Notes: generated by a model not told the origin, from the sequence alone. A stretch of DNA of 64,000 bases from Deinococcus sp. YIM 134068 (GCF_036543075.1 NZ_JAZHPF010000016.1:1-64000); one strand, 5' to 3'; counted from the first letter of the stretch, positions 49,729-61,719 are shown. Program-made: numbers and translations.

Positions 49729-51750
49729 TTACCTCCCGCCCCCAATCAGCGTCAGCCCGATCAGGGTCGGATTGGCCCCCTTGCCCTCGCTCACCAGCGT
49801 CACGCTCTGAATCGCCACACCCGGCTTGGGGTTCGTCCACTCCAGCACGGGCACGTTGACCTCCAGCCCGTCACGTGTCCTGCCCGCCCAGCCCGGCGCG
49901 GCGACGAGGCTAGTGGGCACGGTGTCCGTCCACGCGCGGAGGTGTCGCCCGTACTCCAGCGGCACGTTCTGCACCGAGCCGTCCGCGTAGCGCACCTCGT
50001 AGCGGCCCACGACCTCGCGGTTCGTGGCGGCGGGCCAGCCCGTCGTGTGGAGGAAGGCCAGCGCCTCGGCCTTGCGGCCCAGCTCCACCGTCACCCGCTC
50101 CGGCAACTCCCGCGCCGCCGCCCGGTTCCCCCGCAGCATCACGGCCCCGCGCACGTCGAAGCGGTACGCACCCACCCGCACGGTCCCGGTCGGAAGGTTC
50201 CGCAGGTCGGTGTCCGGCCCCTTGAGAATCCAGCCCTTCCCGCCCTCGTCGGTGAGCTTGCGGGTCACGAGCGGCGTGAGGTTGACGAGGTGGCCCACCG
50301 TATTCCGGTAGGTGCCCGGCGCGTAGAGGTCGCGGAACACGGCCTCTGCGTCCACTGGTTTTCCAGCCGGATTCCAGAAGCTCGCCCCGCCCCGCACGTA
50401 GGCCACGCTCTGCTCGGCGGCCCCGTCCCAGAGGCTGCCGTTGCCGAAGTAGCCCGCCCAGCGCGTCTGAATCATGCCGACGGCCCCGGCTCCCGCCGCC
50501 GCCCGCGCCTGCCCCTCGGCGTTGCCCGGCTCGTGCCACGACGCGCCCAGCACCGGGAATCCGGCGGCCTTGATACGCGCGAGCATCGGGAAGTCGGCCC
50601 CCGGCTCGTAGTTCCAGTAGGCGACCTGAATATCCTTCGGCAACCGCGCCGGGAGGGTATCCACCACGCTGTCCGCGAAGGCCGCGTCGTGCCAGATCAT
50701 CGTCCCGACGCCCCTGGACTTCAGGAAGCCGTGGAGCTTAAGCATGTCGTCCACGAACAGCTTCTCGAAGCCTACCGCCTTCCCGTTCGCCCGCGCGGGG
50801 AAGCGGTCGCGGTTCCTCACCTCGTCGTGACCGATGTGGAGCACCTTCGGTTTGAAGACCTCCACCGCCTCGCGCAGCACGGGCAAGACGACGCGCTCGT
50901 AGGTCTGTGGGTTGAGCGTGTCGTAGGCGAAGGGACTTTGCGAGTCCGGGTCCTGCACGAGGTCGAGGTTCCGCCCCCCGTGGAACATCCAGCCGACGTG
51001 CCCCAGCGTCTCGATGAGGGGGATGACCTCCATCCCATGCTCCCGCGCCAGCCGCGCCACGCGGGCCGCCTCCGCCTTCGTCGCGCCGCCGGGATGTGCC
51101 CAGCCGCCCGCCTTCGCCACATCCCACTGCACATAGTTGGACATGACGAGCACGGCGTTGTACTTGAGCTGCGCGAGCATGGGGATGAGGCGGTCGTTCA
51201 CGGGCTGGCTGGAGGAGTCCAGATACAGCATCGCCACCCGCTGCCTCAACGCCGGGGCGTCCTGCACCCGCGCGAACCTCAGCCCGCCCGGCGTGAGGAG
51301 TTGCCGCAACGTCTGCGCGCCGGAGTACGCCCCCTTCGCATCCGCGCCCACCACGTAGGCCCCCGTCGCGTCCACCCACAGCGCGTACCCCTCCGCCGCC
51401 TCGGTGAGGAGGCCCGCCGCCTTCGCCCGCGCCGCCAATCCCGCGTCCGCCCGCGTGCCGATCACGACGCTTCGGCTGCCCCCGTCGGGCAGGCCAGCCC
51501 CCAGCCGCGTCTTCCACTCGGTCCGCAGGTCGCGCACCGCCCAGCCCAACTCCGGCGCGTTGCCGACCACCCGCACGCCGAGGCCGGAGAGGGGAAGCGT
51601 CCCGGTTGGAAACTCCGCCCTCTTCGGCTGCGGTGTGAGGGTCGCGCCCGGTTGAATGGCCCGAGCGGCGGGAACGGGGGTGACGGGGAGGGGGGCGGCG
51701 AGGGCGGGGGAGAGGAGCAACGGAAGGATGAGACTGCCAGTTAAGCGCAT
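49729..51750 (-). CDS. Family 20 glycoside hydrolase (beta-N-acetylhexosaminidase-like), secreted
   Basis: 673 residues from the ATG at 51750, which starts a signal peptide (MRLTGSLILPLLLSPALAA). The GH20b-type domain (about 45-150) is followed by the barrel: RVAMLYLDSSSQPVNDRLIP, GMEVIPLIETLGHVGWMF, the catalytic Asp-Glu pair in VLHIGHDEVRNRDR and GTMIWHDAAF. It probably removes terminal GlcNAc or GalNAc outside the cytoplasm. A sugar-binding protein gene lies directly upstream on the same strand, with a hairpin repeat between them. Confidence 0.87.
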   Translation of the reverse strand: MRLTGSLILPLLLSPALAAPLPVTPVPAARAIQPGATLTPQPKRAEFPTGTLPLSGLGVRVVGNAPELGWAVRDLRTEWKTRLGAGLPDGGSRSVVIGTRADAGLAARAKAAGLLTEAAEGYALWVDATGAYVVGADAKGAYSGAQTLRQLLTPGGLRFARVQDAPALRQRVAMLYLDSSSQPVNDRLIPMLAQLKYNAVLVMSNYVQWDVAKAGGWAHPGGATKAEAARVARLAREHGMEVIPLIETLGHVGWMFHGGRNLDLVQDPDSQSPFAYDTLNPQTYERVVLPVLREAVEVFKPKVLHIGHDEVRNRDRFPARANGKAVGFEKLFVDDMLKLHGFLKSRGVGTMIWHDAAFADSVVDTLPARLPKDIQVAYWNYEPGADFPMLARIKAAGFPVLGASWHEPGNAEGQARAAAGAGAVGMIQTRWAGYFGNGSLWDGAAEQSVAYVRGGASFWNPAGKPVDAEAVFRDLYAPGTYRNTVGHLVNLTPLVTRKLTDEGGKGWILKGPDTDLRNLPTGTVRVGAYRFDVRGAVMLRGNRAAARELPERVTVELGRKAEALAFLHTTGWPAATNREVVGRYEVRYADGSVQNVPLEYGRHLRAWTDTVPTSLVAAPGWAGRTRDGLEVNVPVLEWTNPKPGVAIQSVTLVSEGKGANPTLIGLTLIGGGR

Positions 51751-51774
51751 GGGTTGACCTCGGAGGGGAAGAAG

Positions 51775-51893
51775 GGCGAGCGAGGCTCGCCACCCCTCTC
51801 CCGCAAGGGGAGAGGGAGAAAGAAGAGCAGGAGCTTGTGCTGTTAGCTCCTCCCCCTTGAGGGGGGAGGCCGGGTGGGGGTGAACGAGCATGG
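51775..51893. repeat. Hairpin-rich composite repeat, copy F, between binding-protein and GH20 genes
   Basis: Hairpin GGCGAGCGAGGCTCGCC (51775-51791) is followed by CCCTCTCCCGCAAGGGGAGAGGG-type and CCTCCCCCTTGAGGGGGGAGG-type palindromes and ends near GGGGGTGAACGAGC. Its sequence aligns with the reverse complement of copy E. Confidence 0.7.
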
Positions 51894-52003
51894 CACTCAA
51901 GAGAGCTTGAATCTCAACGCCTCCCGAAGTCGAATAGAGAACAGAGACCAAACGGAGGCGGCACGCGGCCCAGTCTCCCAGGCCCACGCGCCGCCCCTTA
52001 TCT

Positions 52004-52030
52004 CTCATTCCTCAGTGCTCATCACTCCGC

Positions 52031-52031
<1 letters not shown>
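52004..52031. repeat. Heptad repeat, CTCATTC/CTCAGTG/CTCATCA/CTCCGCT
   Basis: Four degenerate 7-bp units beginning CTC abut the stop codon of the binding-protein gene. Confidence 0.6.
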
Positions 52032-53260
<1,229 letters not shown>

Positions 53261-53376
53261 GGGCACTCCTTGGGGACGTGGGTGAAGTGGGCTTGAGGCG
53301 TGCCTCAGACTCTAGCGTGAGCTTCCTGAACCCGTCTGAGAGGATAGGGGCCGCGTCTCATGTCCGGGCGGGCAGC

Positions 53377-53382
53377 TACAGT
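53377..53382 (+). promoter_or_regulatory. Leaderless -10 box TACAGT
   Basis: TACAGT ends 6 nt before the GTG at 53389 and selects that start over upstream in-frame ones. Confidence 0.45.
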
Positions 53383-53388
53383 TGGCGA

Positions 53389-53691
53389 GTGGGAGTGTGC
53401 CTTCTGATTCTTGCTGGAAAGGGGATTCAGGTTCGCGGGGTGGAAGAACTGCGCGAGCTTTTAGCACCTCTCCGGGAATGCCGCCCCGCCGAAGTCTGGT
53501 TGGAGAATCCGCCGCACGGCAATCTGTGCCTCCTCAGCAACGGGCTGGAGGCGTTCCTGATGCACCTGCCCGACGCGGAGGGCGAGCATCCCGGCTGGAC
53601 GACGCGGGCGGCTGAGGGTGAGGACCGGAACAAGGCGGTCTCTGGATTCGTTCTGAGTAACGGGCAGGTGGACGAGTTCCCCGCGTCGTGA
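53389..53691 (+). CDS. Hypothetical protein (possibly Imm1-like)
   Basis: 100 residues from the GTG at 53389. Segments VEELRELLAPLRECRPAEVW, NLCLLSNGLEAFLMHLPDAE GEHPG and AVSGFVLSNGQVDEFP recall immunity-type proteins, where L/VSNGQ-x-D/E-x-P near the end is common. This likeness is weak and from memory. No toxin gene is adjacent. Alternatively it is simply an unclassified small cytosolic protein. Confidence 0.5.
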   Translation: MGVCLLILAGKGIQVRGVEELRELLAPLRECRPAEVWLENPPHGNLCLLSNGLEAFLMHLPDAEGEHPGWTTRAAEGEDRNKAVSGFVLSNGQVDEFPAS

Positions 53692-53804
53692 GTCGTCCCG
53701 CTCGAAGAAGGAATTACCGCCTTCCTCCACTTCTCCGCTTCCGGCACGCGCGCCCCGTGGTTGACGTGGCACGACGACTCCCTGCCGTGACGACTTGGGA
53801 TGAC

Positions 53805-54428
53805 CTATTCCGCCCCGATGCCATTCAACATGAGGCTCACGATCTGCTCGGCGAGGCGGGGGCGTGCGAGGAGGTGTTGCAGCTCGGCGAACTCCGCCAG
53901 CAGGCCCAGAAAGGCCCAGGCCACGAACTCCGCGTCGTGGGGAGGTAGCTCACCCTGGGCAACCCCGCCCTCCAGAAGCTCGCGCACCGGCCCGTACATC
54001 CGCGTCATGAAGCCCCGCCGCATGTTCTCGGCCTGTTCCGGTGGCAGGAAGCGGCCACTGTCCCGCAGGAGCCGTTCGGGTCCGCCGCTGTTCGTCAGCA
54101 CCCAGCGGGCCACCGCCTCCAGCCCGGCCCGAGCGTCCCCCGCCGACGAGATGGCCGCCGCCAGCCCCTCCCCGTGACGCCTCAGACTCCGGTCGCCCAC
54201 CGCCACGATCAGCGCGTCCTTGCCCTCCGGGAAGTGGTGGTAGAGCGTGCCCTTCGTGACGCCCGCCGCACGGGCCACGTCATCCATCGACATCCCCGCG
54301 TACCCCCGCCCGGCCAGCAACTCCTCGGCGCGGTCGAGGATGGTCGCCCGCGTGTCGGTGCCACCGTCGCCCGCTGCGGGCCGCCTGGGACGCCCAAGTG
54401 GATTTTTGGAACGTGTGCCCGACGCCAC
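53805..54428 (-). CDS. TetR-family transcriptional regulator
   Basis: 207 residues from the GTG at 54428, chosen because GGAGG lies 8-9 nt upstream; an ATG at 54464 is in frame. The N-terminal helix-turn-helix is textbook (ATILDRAEELLAGRGYAGMS, MDDVARAAGVTKGTLYHHFP EGKDAL). The ligand domain is less conserved (LLRDSGRFLPPEQAENMRRG). It is divergent from the TspO-like gene at 54526 and probably represses both through the palindrome between them. Confidence 0.9.
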   Translation of the reverse strand: MASGTRSKNPLGRPRRPAAGDGGTDTRATILDRAEELLAGRGYAGMSMDDVARAAGVTKGTLYHHFPEGKDALIVAVGDRSLRRHGEGLAAAISSAGDARAGLEAVARWVLTNSGGPERLLRDSGRFLPPEQAENMRRGFMTRMYGPVRELLEGGVAQGELPPHDAEFVAWAFLGLLAEFAELQHLLARPRLAEQIVSLMLNGIGAE

Positions 54429-54464
54429 AACCTGCCCTCCTCCCAGGAGTGTACTGTAGTTCAA

Positions 54465-54484
54465 TCAATCGAACGGTCGGTTGA
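54465..54484. promoter_or_regulatory. Candidate TetR operator
   Basis: TCAATCGAACGGTCGGTTGA is a 20-bp imperfect palindrome (16 of 20 positions symmetric) containing the GACGGTCGGTT-like core common for TetR-family sites. It sits in the 97-bp gap between tetR and the divergent membrane gene. Confidence 0.6.
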
Positions 54485-54525
54485 TTTGTTGGATAGGAAG
54501 TCGTATCGCCCCCGAGGAGGACTCT

Positions 54526-55503
54526 ATGACCGGAGTACGTTCTTTGCGCGCCCTCACCCTGCCCCAGGCTCTGCTGGCCGCCGGGCAGGAGGCGGGCCGG
54601 GTCCTGCGGCGGGTGGCGACGGCGGCAGTGGACGCTGCCCGCGACCTCGTGCGGCAGGTGACGGGCCGTTTGAGTGGGGCGGCGGTCGGCTCGGCCCCCG
54701 CGACTGTGCCCGCCGTGCCCGAAGATCGGCAACCTGGCGGTGCGTTGCGCCTCGCCGCCCTCGTCGTGCCCTTTCTCAGCGTGGGCCTGGGCGTCCTCAG
54801 CGGGACGCGGGGCTGGTTCGGGCCGACCATCGAACAGCTTTCCGACCGGCAGAACACGGGCATTCTGATTCAGCCCACCAACGGCGCGTTCGGCATCTGG
54901 AGCGCGATCTATCCGGGCCTGCTCGGACTGGCCGCCGCGCAGGCGTTCGGGGCGGGCCGGGACAATCCGCGCTACGCCCGCGCCCGGCTGCCCCTGATCG
55001 TCAACATGGGCTTCAACTTCGTATGGTTCGTTGCCACCCAGCGGGAGTGGCGTCTCGCGTCCACCGCCGTGCTGATCGGACAATTCCTGACGGCGCTGTG
55101 GCTGTACCACGCGCTGGAGATTCCGCGAGTCCGGGTGCATGGCCTCGAACGCGTCCTGCGCGTCTCCGCCAGCCTGTATGCCGGGTGGCTCACCGTGGCG
55201 ACCGTCCTCACCGTGGCCTCGGCGCTGGAGGTGCTGGGCTTCACGGGCCTGGGCCTGAGTGCCCCGGCGTGGGCGCTGATCATGCTGCCCGTCTGCGCGG
55301 CCATCGGCCTGCTCGGGCGCTTCGCGTGGCGGGACCCCGTGTACGGGGCGGTCTTCGTGTGGGCCTTCTCCGGGGTGGCGATCAAGGCGGGACAGCCGCA
55401 GAGCGTCGTCGTGACCGCGCGGCTGCTCGCCGGGGTGATGCTGGTCTCGCTGCTGCCCCCGGTGGCCCGCCGCCTGGCCCCTGGTCCTGACCGCGAGGGG
55501 TGA
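54526..55503 (+). CDS. TspO/tryptophan-rich sensory protein-like membrane protein
   Basis: 325 residues from the ATG at 54526 behind CGAGGAGGACT. A helical amphipathic N-terminus (about 1-75) precedes seven or more membrane helices (LAALVVPFLSVGLGVLSG, GIWSAIYPGLLGLAAAQAFG, LIVNMGFNFVWFVATQ, ASTAVLIGQFLTALWLYHAL, WLTVATVLTVASALEVLG). PTNGAFGIWSAIYPGLL resembles the large TspO-related proteins annotated as tryptophan-rich sensory protein. Function unproven. Divergent from, and probably controlled by, the TetR gene. Confidence 0.7.
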   Translation: MTGVRSLRALTLPQALLAAGQEAGRVLRRVATAAVDAARDLVRQVTGRLSGAAVGSAPATVPAVPEDRQPGGALRLAALVVPFLSVGLGVLSGTRGWFGPTIEQLSDRQNTGILIQPTNGAFGIWSAIYPGLLGLAAAQAFGAGRDNPRYARARLPLIVNMGFNFVWFVATQREWRLASTAVLIGQFLTALWLYHALEIPRVRVHGLERVLRVSASLYAGWLTVATVLTVASALEVLGFTGLGLSAPAWALIMLPVCAAIGLLGRFAWRDPVYGAVFVWAFSGVAIKAGQPQSVVVTARLLAGVMLVSLLPPVARRLAPGPDREG

Positions 55504-55936
55504 CGTGCGGCCCACGCTCAACCCGGTCAACTCGTCCTGACGTTCATCCTGCTCTTCGGCTTCGGCGGCGTGCTCATCGACGCGAATGCGACTCACCTCT
55601 ACCACCCGGCATGGCCGCCGCACGCGCCCATACCCTCCTGATACGGCCACCTCGTCATGGGGTTCGTGGCCTTTGCGGCGCTGGGCGGACTGGGGCTGTG
55701 ACTCCTGTGGCGGCCCGGACAGGACGCTCCGTTTCACCTGCGTGTCGCCGCGCTCGTCCCCTTGGCCCTCATCGGCTTTCTGTACGTCGCTGCCCTCGTG
55801 CCCACCACGAGCACGCTGTACGAGCCGGACATGCCCGTGATGCGCGCCTTCGGGGTGGGGCTGCCGCCCAACCTGCTCGCCGGGACGCTCGCGCTCGCCG
55901 CCCTGCCGTTCGCCTACCGCTTGGCCCGGCGTGCCC

Positions 55937-56611
<675 letters not shown>

Positions 56612-56631
56612 GGGGGGCAGGATACGCGCGT

Positions 56632-56710
56632 GTCTAACGGTCTAACGGTCGAACCGTCAAACGGCAGGCGGACCTTCGGTGAGACGGTTCGACCTTCGAC
56701 GGTTGGACCC
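56632..56710. repeat. Octanucleotide repeat and inverted GGTCGAACCGTC pair
   Basis: GTCTAACG, GTCTAACG, GTCGAACC and GTCAAACG (56632-56663) are four 8-bp units in tandem. GGTCGAACCGTC (56647-56658) is perfectly inverted at 56683-56694. Related GTTCGACC or GTTAGACC segments lie near 60173 and 61667-61697. Confidence 0.65.
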
Positions 56711-56719
56711 TCCAGCCTT

Positions 56720-56725
56720 TACGCT
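56720..56725 (+). promoter_or_regulatory. Leaderless -10 box TACGCT of nagZ
   Basis: TACGCT ends 7 nt before the GTG at 56733 and supports that start. Confidence 0.55.
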
Positions 56726-56732
56726 GGACCCC

Positions 56733-58193
56733 GTGACTTCTCTCCCCCCCGGCGCGCTGGCGATGGTGGACATTCCCGGCCCGACCCTCGACAAGGACAC
56801 GGTGGCCCACCTGCGGCGGCACGGCGTCCGCAGCGTGTGTCTGTTCGGCAAGAATGTACGGGACGCCGCGCAACTGCGCCAGCTCTGCGCCGACCTGCGC
56901 GACCTGCTCGGCGAGGATGCCCTGATCGCCCTCGACCACGAGGGGGGCGCGATTCTGAGGCCGACCTTCTGGCCCTTCGCCCCTTCCGCGATGAGCCTCG
57001 GCGCGGCGGACGACGTGAGGCTCACCGAGGACGTGAACGCGGCCCTGGCCCGGCAACTGCGCTCGGTGGGCGTGAACTGGAACTTCGCGCCCGTGCTCGA
57101 CGTGAACGTGAACCCGGCCAACCCCGTCATCGGGGAGCGGGCCTACGGCGCGGACCCCCTGCTCGTCGCCCGGCACGGCGCGGCGGCCCTGCGCGGGCAC
57201 GCGCGGGAGCGGGTCGCGGGCTGCGTCAAGCATTTCCCCGGCCACGGCGATACGCACCTCGACAGCCACAAGGCCCTGCCACGGGTCTCGAAGTCCCGCG
57301 AGGAACTCGACGCGGTGGAGTTCGTCCCCTTCCGCGCCTGCCTCGCCGCCGCGCCCGCCGTGATGACCGCCCACATCGTCTACGACGCGCTCGACCCCGA
57401 GCACCCGGCCACCCTGTCGCGCGCCGTCCTCACCGACCTCCTGCGCCGGGAGTGGGGCTATGCGGGCGTCACCGTCACCGACAGCATGGGGATGCAGGCC
57501 ATCGACGCGAACTACGGGCGCGGGGAGGCGGCGGTCCTCGCCCTGGGTGCCGGGGCCGACCTCGTGATGGCGCTGGGCCGCCGCGAGGCGCAGGAGACGA
57601 CGCTCGCCGCCATGCGGGAGGCGCTGGCGGGCAGCCTCGACCGCCGCGAGGTGGAGGCCAGCCTGGAGAGGTTGCACACCCTCGCCGCCGCCCACCCCGC
57701 CGACGCGGAGACGACGCTCGACCCGCAGGCCGACGCGCCCCTCCTCGCCGACGCCTGGGCGCGCGGTCTCACTCCGTACCGTGCCCCGGTCGCCCCACCG
57801 CCCGGCAGCCGTGTTCGCCTCGTCGCCCAGCGGAAGGTGACGCGAGAGAACGTCAGCGAGGCGAGCGTGGACGCCGAAGCCCTCGCCCGCGACCTCGGGG
57901 CCGTCTACAGCGTGGACCTCCTCGCCTACGACGACCCGGCGGACCTCGATTGGGAGGCCGTGCGCGCCCCCGGCCTTCCGGTGATCCTCGCCACGACGAC
58001 CCGCCACCGCCAGCCCGCGCTGAGGGGGGTGCGGCCCGACCTCCACCTCGCCCTCTACAACCCCTACGCCGTGCTCGACGTGGATGCCCCCGCCGCCCTC
58101 ACCTACGGCTTCCGCCCGGAGGCCCGCGCGGCGCTTCAAGCGTGGCTGGGGGAGGAGGGGGGGTTGCCGGGGACACTGCCGTTTAGGGATTAG
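56733..58193 (+). CDS. nagZ: Family 3 glycoside hydrolase, beta-N-acetylhexosaminidase
   Basis: 486 residues from the GTG at 56733. NagZ-type GH3 features are [39 protein letters not shown], the His-Asp loop [45 protein letters not shown] and the nucleophile Asp in [14 protein letters not shown]. It removes beta-GlcNAc from peptidoglycan fragments or chitin oligomers. A C-terminal region of about 150 residues (from about 340) extends beyond the minimal NagZ barrel. No signal peptide. Confidence 0.92.
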   Translation: MTSLPPGALAMVDIPGPTLDKDTVAHLRRHGVRSVCLFGKNVRDAAQLRQLCADLRDLLGEDALIALDHEGGAILRPTFWPFAPSAMSLGAADDVRLTEDVNAALARQLRSVGVNWNFAPVLDVNVNPANPVIGERAYGADPLLVARHGAAALRGHARERVAGCVKHFPGHGDTHLDSHKALPRVSKSREELDAVEFVPFRACLAAAPAVMTAHIVYDALDPEHPATLSRAVLTDLLRREWGYAGVTVTDSMGMQAIDANYGRGEAAVLALGAGADLVMALGRREAQETTLAAMREALAGSLDRREVEASLERLHTLAAAHPADAETTLDPQADAPLLADAWARGLTPYRAPVAPPPGSRVRLVAQRKVTRENVSEASVDAEALARDLGAVYSVDLLAYDDPADLDWEAVRAPGLPVILATTTRHRQPALRGVRPDLHLALYNPYAVLDVDAPAALTYGFRPEARAALQAWLGEEGGLPGTLPFRD

Positions 58194-58253
58194 GAGTGAG
58201 GCGTTAGGGGTTAGTCCTCATTCCTCATCCTTTATCCCTAACACCTAACTCCT
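58192..58253. terminator. Heptad-based inverted repeat between convergent nagZ and degV
   Basis: AGGAGTGAGGCGTTAGGG (58192-58209) and CCCTAACACCTAACTCCT (58236-58253) form a stem of about 18 bp with a few mismatches. The whole region from 58189 to 58256 also has a 7-base rhythm (TTAGGAG, TGAGGCG, TTAGGGG, TTAGTCC, TCATTCC and so on). It can end both convergent transcripts, although U-tracts are weak. Confidence 0.5.
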
Positions 58254-59114
58254 CTCCCACGCCCACTTCCCCGGTGCCGCCGCCACCCCCAACGCCCTCG
58301 GCCCGGTGTGGACGTTGAGGACCGGGTTCACGCCCGCGAAGCCCGACCAGACGATGGGGTGACGCTCCTTGATCGCCTCCAGCAGCGCGTCGGCATCCTC
58401 CCGCACGCTGCCGTAGAGCAGGCCGAGGCGCAGGGGTGTGCCCTCGCCGTAGCGGGCCGTGACCTGCGCGGCGAGGGCCAGGGTGGCCCCTTTGTAGGAG
58501 CGGGCGCGGCCCACGTTCGTGTAGGCGGCGGTCTGACGGTCCACCGTGATGACGGGCTTGAGGTTGAGCAGCCCGCCCAGCGTGGCCTGCACCCGCCCGA
58601 TGCGCCCGCCTCGGCGCAGGTACTCCAGCGTCTCGATGGTGAAGTACAGCTCCGTCTCCTCGTGCGTGCGCCGCACCCAGTCCAGCGCCGTGTCCAGCGT
58701 CTCGCCCCTCTGGGCCGCACTTGCCGCCGCGTGAACCTGAAACGCCTGCGCCGCGCTGATCGTGCGCGTGTCGTGGATGGTGACGGGAAGGTCCGGTGCC
58801 ACCGTTCGCGCCTGCTCCGCCGCGTTCCGGCTCCCCGACAGTGCCGCGCTGATCGTGAGGGCGAGGACGGGGAGGCCTGCGCCTCCGCCCGCCGCCGCGT
58901 ACGCCGTCGCCCAGTCCTGCGGGGTGGGCTGGCTGCTCGTGGGGTGGACGGGATTGCCCTGAAGCTCGCGGTACAGCTCCTCGCGCGTGATCTCGTCCAT
59001 CCGGTACGTCTTCGAGCCGAAGTTCAGGCTGAAGGGCGCGACGGGCACGGCGTTGAGCAGGCCCGCGAAGGCGTCCAGCCCGCCGTCGGTCGCCACGGCA
59101 AATAGGGGTGTCAT
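58245..59114 (-). CDS. DegV-family fatty-acid-binding protein
   Basis: 289 residues from the ATG at 59114, which overlaps the stop of the upstream gene (ATGA). DegV features: [58 protein letters not shown] with the lipid-contacting [24 protein letters not shown] and [19 protein letters not shown]. In Firmicutes such proteins (FakB) present fatty acids to a kinase. No FakA kinase is adjacent here. Confidence 0.92.
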   Translation of the reverse strand: MTPLFAVATDGGLDAFAGLLNAVPVAPFSLNFGSKTYRMDEITREELYRELQGNPVHPTSSQPTPQDWATAYAAAGGGAGLPVLALTISAALSGSRNAAEQARTVAPDLPVTIHDTRTISAAQAFQVHAAASAAQRGETLDTALDWVRRTHEETELYFTIETLEYLRRGGRIGRVQATLGGLLNLKPVITVDRQTAAYTNVGRARSYKGATLALAAQVTARYGEGTPLRLGLLYGSVREDADALLEAIKERHPIVWSGFAGVNPVLNVHTGPRALGVAAAPGKWAWERS

Positions 59115-59998
59115 CGAATCACCGTTCCATTCATCTGTTCCACGAGTTGCAGGGCGGCGGTGTGGTCCGCGTCCGGCCCGATGAGGGTGGCGGCGGCGCG
59201 GATGAGGGCCTCGGTCTGCATCAGCATGGGCGCGCTGCCCCGCACGTCCCGCACCACGTCGGCGGCGATGCCCGCATCTTTGGCGAGGAGGCCCAGCCCG
59301 AAGGTCGCCGGGAACTCGCGCGTCAGCACCCGCCGGGGGATCAGGTTCTCGGTGGCGTTGCTGCGCCCGCTGCTCGCGTTGATGACCTCCAGCGCCGCGC
59401 CGAGGTCCACCCCCAGCCGGGCGAGCGCGGCCAGCCCCTCGCCCGCCGTCCACAGGTTCGCCGCCAGCAGCACGTTGTTGATCGCCTTCACCGCGAAGCC
59501 CGCGCCCACGTCGCCGACCCGCACCACCCTCCCCGCGAAGGCGAGATCGCCGCGCACCTGCTCCAGCGCCCCCACCTCACCTCCGACCATCACCGTCAAC
59601 GTTCCTGCCCCCGCCCCCACCGTGCCGCCGCTCACGGGCGCGTCGAGAAAGGCCACGCCCCGCTCCGCCAGCCTCTCCGCCTGTCTCCGCGCCGCCTCCG
59701 GGTGCCCGCTCGTGCAGTCCACCCAGACGGTGCCCGCCCTCAATCCGTCCCACGCGGCCTCCAACACCTCGTCCACCTCCGCGCTCGTGGGGAGGCAGGT
59801 GAAGATCACGTCGGCCCGAGCAGCTTCGGTGAGGTCCACCGCCTCACCCCCGAAGCGCGCGGCGTGTGCGTCCGCCCTCGCCCGCGTGCGGTTCCATACC
59901 ACGGCCCGCCCACCCTGATTTTGCATCCGCTGAACGACGTGCGCGGCCATCGGCCCACCCATCGCGCCCAGGCCGAGAAATGCGGCTGTTCTGGTCAT
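59111..59998 (-). CDS. NAD(P)-dependent beta-hydroxyacid dehydrogenase (3-hydroxyisobutyrate dehydrogenase-like)
   Basis: 295 residues from the ATG at 59998. The Rossmann motif [18 protein letters not shown], then [11 protein letters not shown], the substrate loop [24 protein letters not shown] and the catalytic Lys in [19 protein letters not shown] are diagnostic of the beta-hydroxyacid dehydrogenase family. It may act on 3-hydroxyisobutyrate (valine breakdown), tartronate semialdehyde or related acids. Its last base pairs overlap degV. Confidence 0.9.
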   Translation of the reverse strand: MTRTAAFLGLGAMGGPMAAHVVQRMQNQGGRAVVWNRTRARADAHAARFGGEAVDLTEAARADVIFTCLPTSAEVDEVLEAAWDGLRAGTVWVDCTSGHPEAARRQAERLAERGVAFLDAPVSGGTVGAGAGTLTVMVGGEVGALEQVRGDLAFAGRVVRVGDVGAGFAVKAINNVLLAANLWTAGEGLAALARLGVDLGAALEVINASSGRSNATENLIPRRVLTREFPATFGLGLLAKDAGIAADVVRDVRGSAPMLMQTEALIRAAATLIGPDADHTAALQLVEQMNGTVIR

Positions 59999-60066
59999 CG
60001 CGTCCCAGGCTAAGGCCAGGAGGTTCTTCCGCGCCGAAAACTGAACCGAGTCCAGAGAGTGTGTTG

Positions 60067-60118
60067 GGCAAGCGCCGCTTGCCACCCCCCACCCGACCTC
60101 CCCCGCAAGGGGGAGGAG
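60067..60118. repeat. Palindromic repeat, copy G
   Basis: Hairpin GGCAAGCGCCGCTTGCC (60067-60083) is followed by CCTCCCCCGCAAGGGGGAGG. It is the unoccupied form of the site into which MITE copy C inserted at 26.8 kb. Confidence 0.7.
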
Positions 60119-60143
60119 AAAACGATTGGCCGCTCGGCCCGTC

Positions 60144-60192
60144 AGAAACATCAGAGCAACTTCACAACCACGCCGTTAGACCGCTGGGCGGT
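60144..60192. repeat. CACAACCACGCCGTTAGACC-type repeat
   Basis: CACAACCACGCCGTTAGACC resembles CACAACCAAGCCGTTCGACC at 61655-61674 (18 of 20 bases). Both lie just upstream of plus-strand genes. Confidence 0.5.
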
Positions 60193-60211
60193 CAGCCTCC
60201 CCCGACCCCCG

Positions 60212-60217
60212 TATCCT
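60212..60217 (+). promoter_or_regulatory. Leaderless -10 box TATCCT
   Basis: TATCCT ends 7 nt before the GTG at 60225. Confidence 0.55.
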
Positions 60218-60224
60218 GCCCCCC

Positions 60225-61130
<906 letters not shown>

Positions 61131-61180
61131 GGGGAAAGGTTCCCACCGCCCACGCTCGTTGGGTGCCCCGACCCGTTCCC

Positions 61181-61567
61181 TCACTCCCCCGGCGTCACCC
61201 CCGACACGTACACCCAGCGTCCATCCAGCCGTACGAAGATACTCCGTTCCCGCAGACGGTGGGTGCGCCCGCCCACCCGCAGGGTCGCCGTGAACGTCAC
61301 CTCGTCCCCCTTGGCCCGGTGGACGGTCAGGCCCGTGTAGCGCGCGTCGTCGTCCCCCAGATCGAGGTCCGGCGGGCAGGTCTCCGGGTGCCACGTCCGC
61401 CGCACGTACCCGGTGTCGCGCAGGGCATAGGCCGCGTACCGCGAGCGCATCAGCTCTTCGGGCGTCGCCGCCTCCCGCTCCCCAGCGTGCAGGGGGCCGC
61501 AGCACACGCCGTAACTCCGCCCCGACCCGCACGGACAGGGCTTGAACGCGGGAAAGGGGAGAGGCAT
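61181..61567 (-). CDS. YchJ-family protein (UPF0225) with SEC-C motif
   Basis: 128 residues from the ATG at 61567. The N-terminal SEC-C zinc motif is FKPCPCGSGRSYGVCCGPLH, followed by the YchJ domain (EELMRSRYAAYALRDTGYVR RTW, then HPETCPPDLD). The C-terminal half is beta-rich (VTFTATLRVGGRTHRLRERS IFVRLDGRWVYVSG). The function is unknown; SEC-C motifs resemble the SecB/ribosome-binding tail of SecA. An upstream in-frame ATG at 61663 would add a low-complexity extension. Confidence 0.88.
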   Translation of the reverse strand: MPLPFPAFKPCPCGSGRSYGVCCGPLHAGEREAATPEELMRSRYAAYALRDTGYVRRTWHPETCPPDLDLGDDDARYTGLTVHRAKGDEVTFTATLRVGGRTHRLRERSIFVRLDGRWVYVSGVTPGE

Positions 61568-61644
61568 GGGGAGGAGGATAGCGGGGCCTGCCACCCTCCA
61601 CCCGGCCTCGGCAAACAGCCCAGTCGAGTCGCGCCGAGAACGTT

Positions 61645-61697
61645 GGAGCGGCTGCACAACCAAGCCGTTCGACCTTTAGATCGTCAGACGGTTCGAC
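61645..61697. repeat. CACAACCAAGCCGTTCGACC-type repeat
   Basis: The segment contains CACAACCAAGCCGTTCGACC and, 15 nt on, AGACGGTTCGACC, which also occurs at 56682-56694. It lies just before the RNA methyltransferase promoter. Confidence 0.5.
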
Positions 61698-61704
61698 CCC
61701 CGTT

Positions 61705-61710
61705 CATACT
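61705..61710 (+). promoter_or_regulatory. Possible -10 box CATACT
   Basis: CATACT ends 9 nt before the ATG at 61720, and no ribosome site is apparent. Confidence 0.35.
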
Positions 61711-61719
61711 GAGGCCCCG

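Noticed and set aside
49726..51744. 672-residue open frame opposite the GH20 gene
   Set aside because: Arg/His/Pro-rich shadow of a convincing glycosidase with catalytic motifs and a signal peptide.
53688..53948. Small plus-strand frame after the hypothetical gene at 53389
   Set aside because: It mostly lies antisense to the TetR gene and has no motif or ribosome site.
61655..61700. GGTTCGACC-type sequence suggesting a tRNA T-arm
   Set aside because: No acceptor stem, D-arm or anticodon arm can be placed around it, and the same sequence recurs as a short repeat near 56.6 kb.
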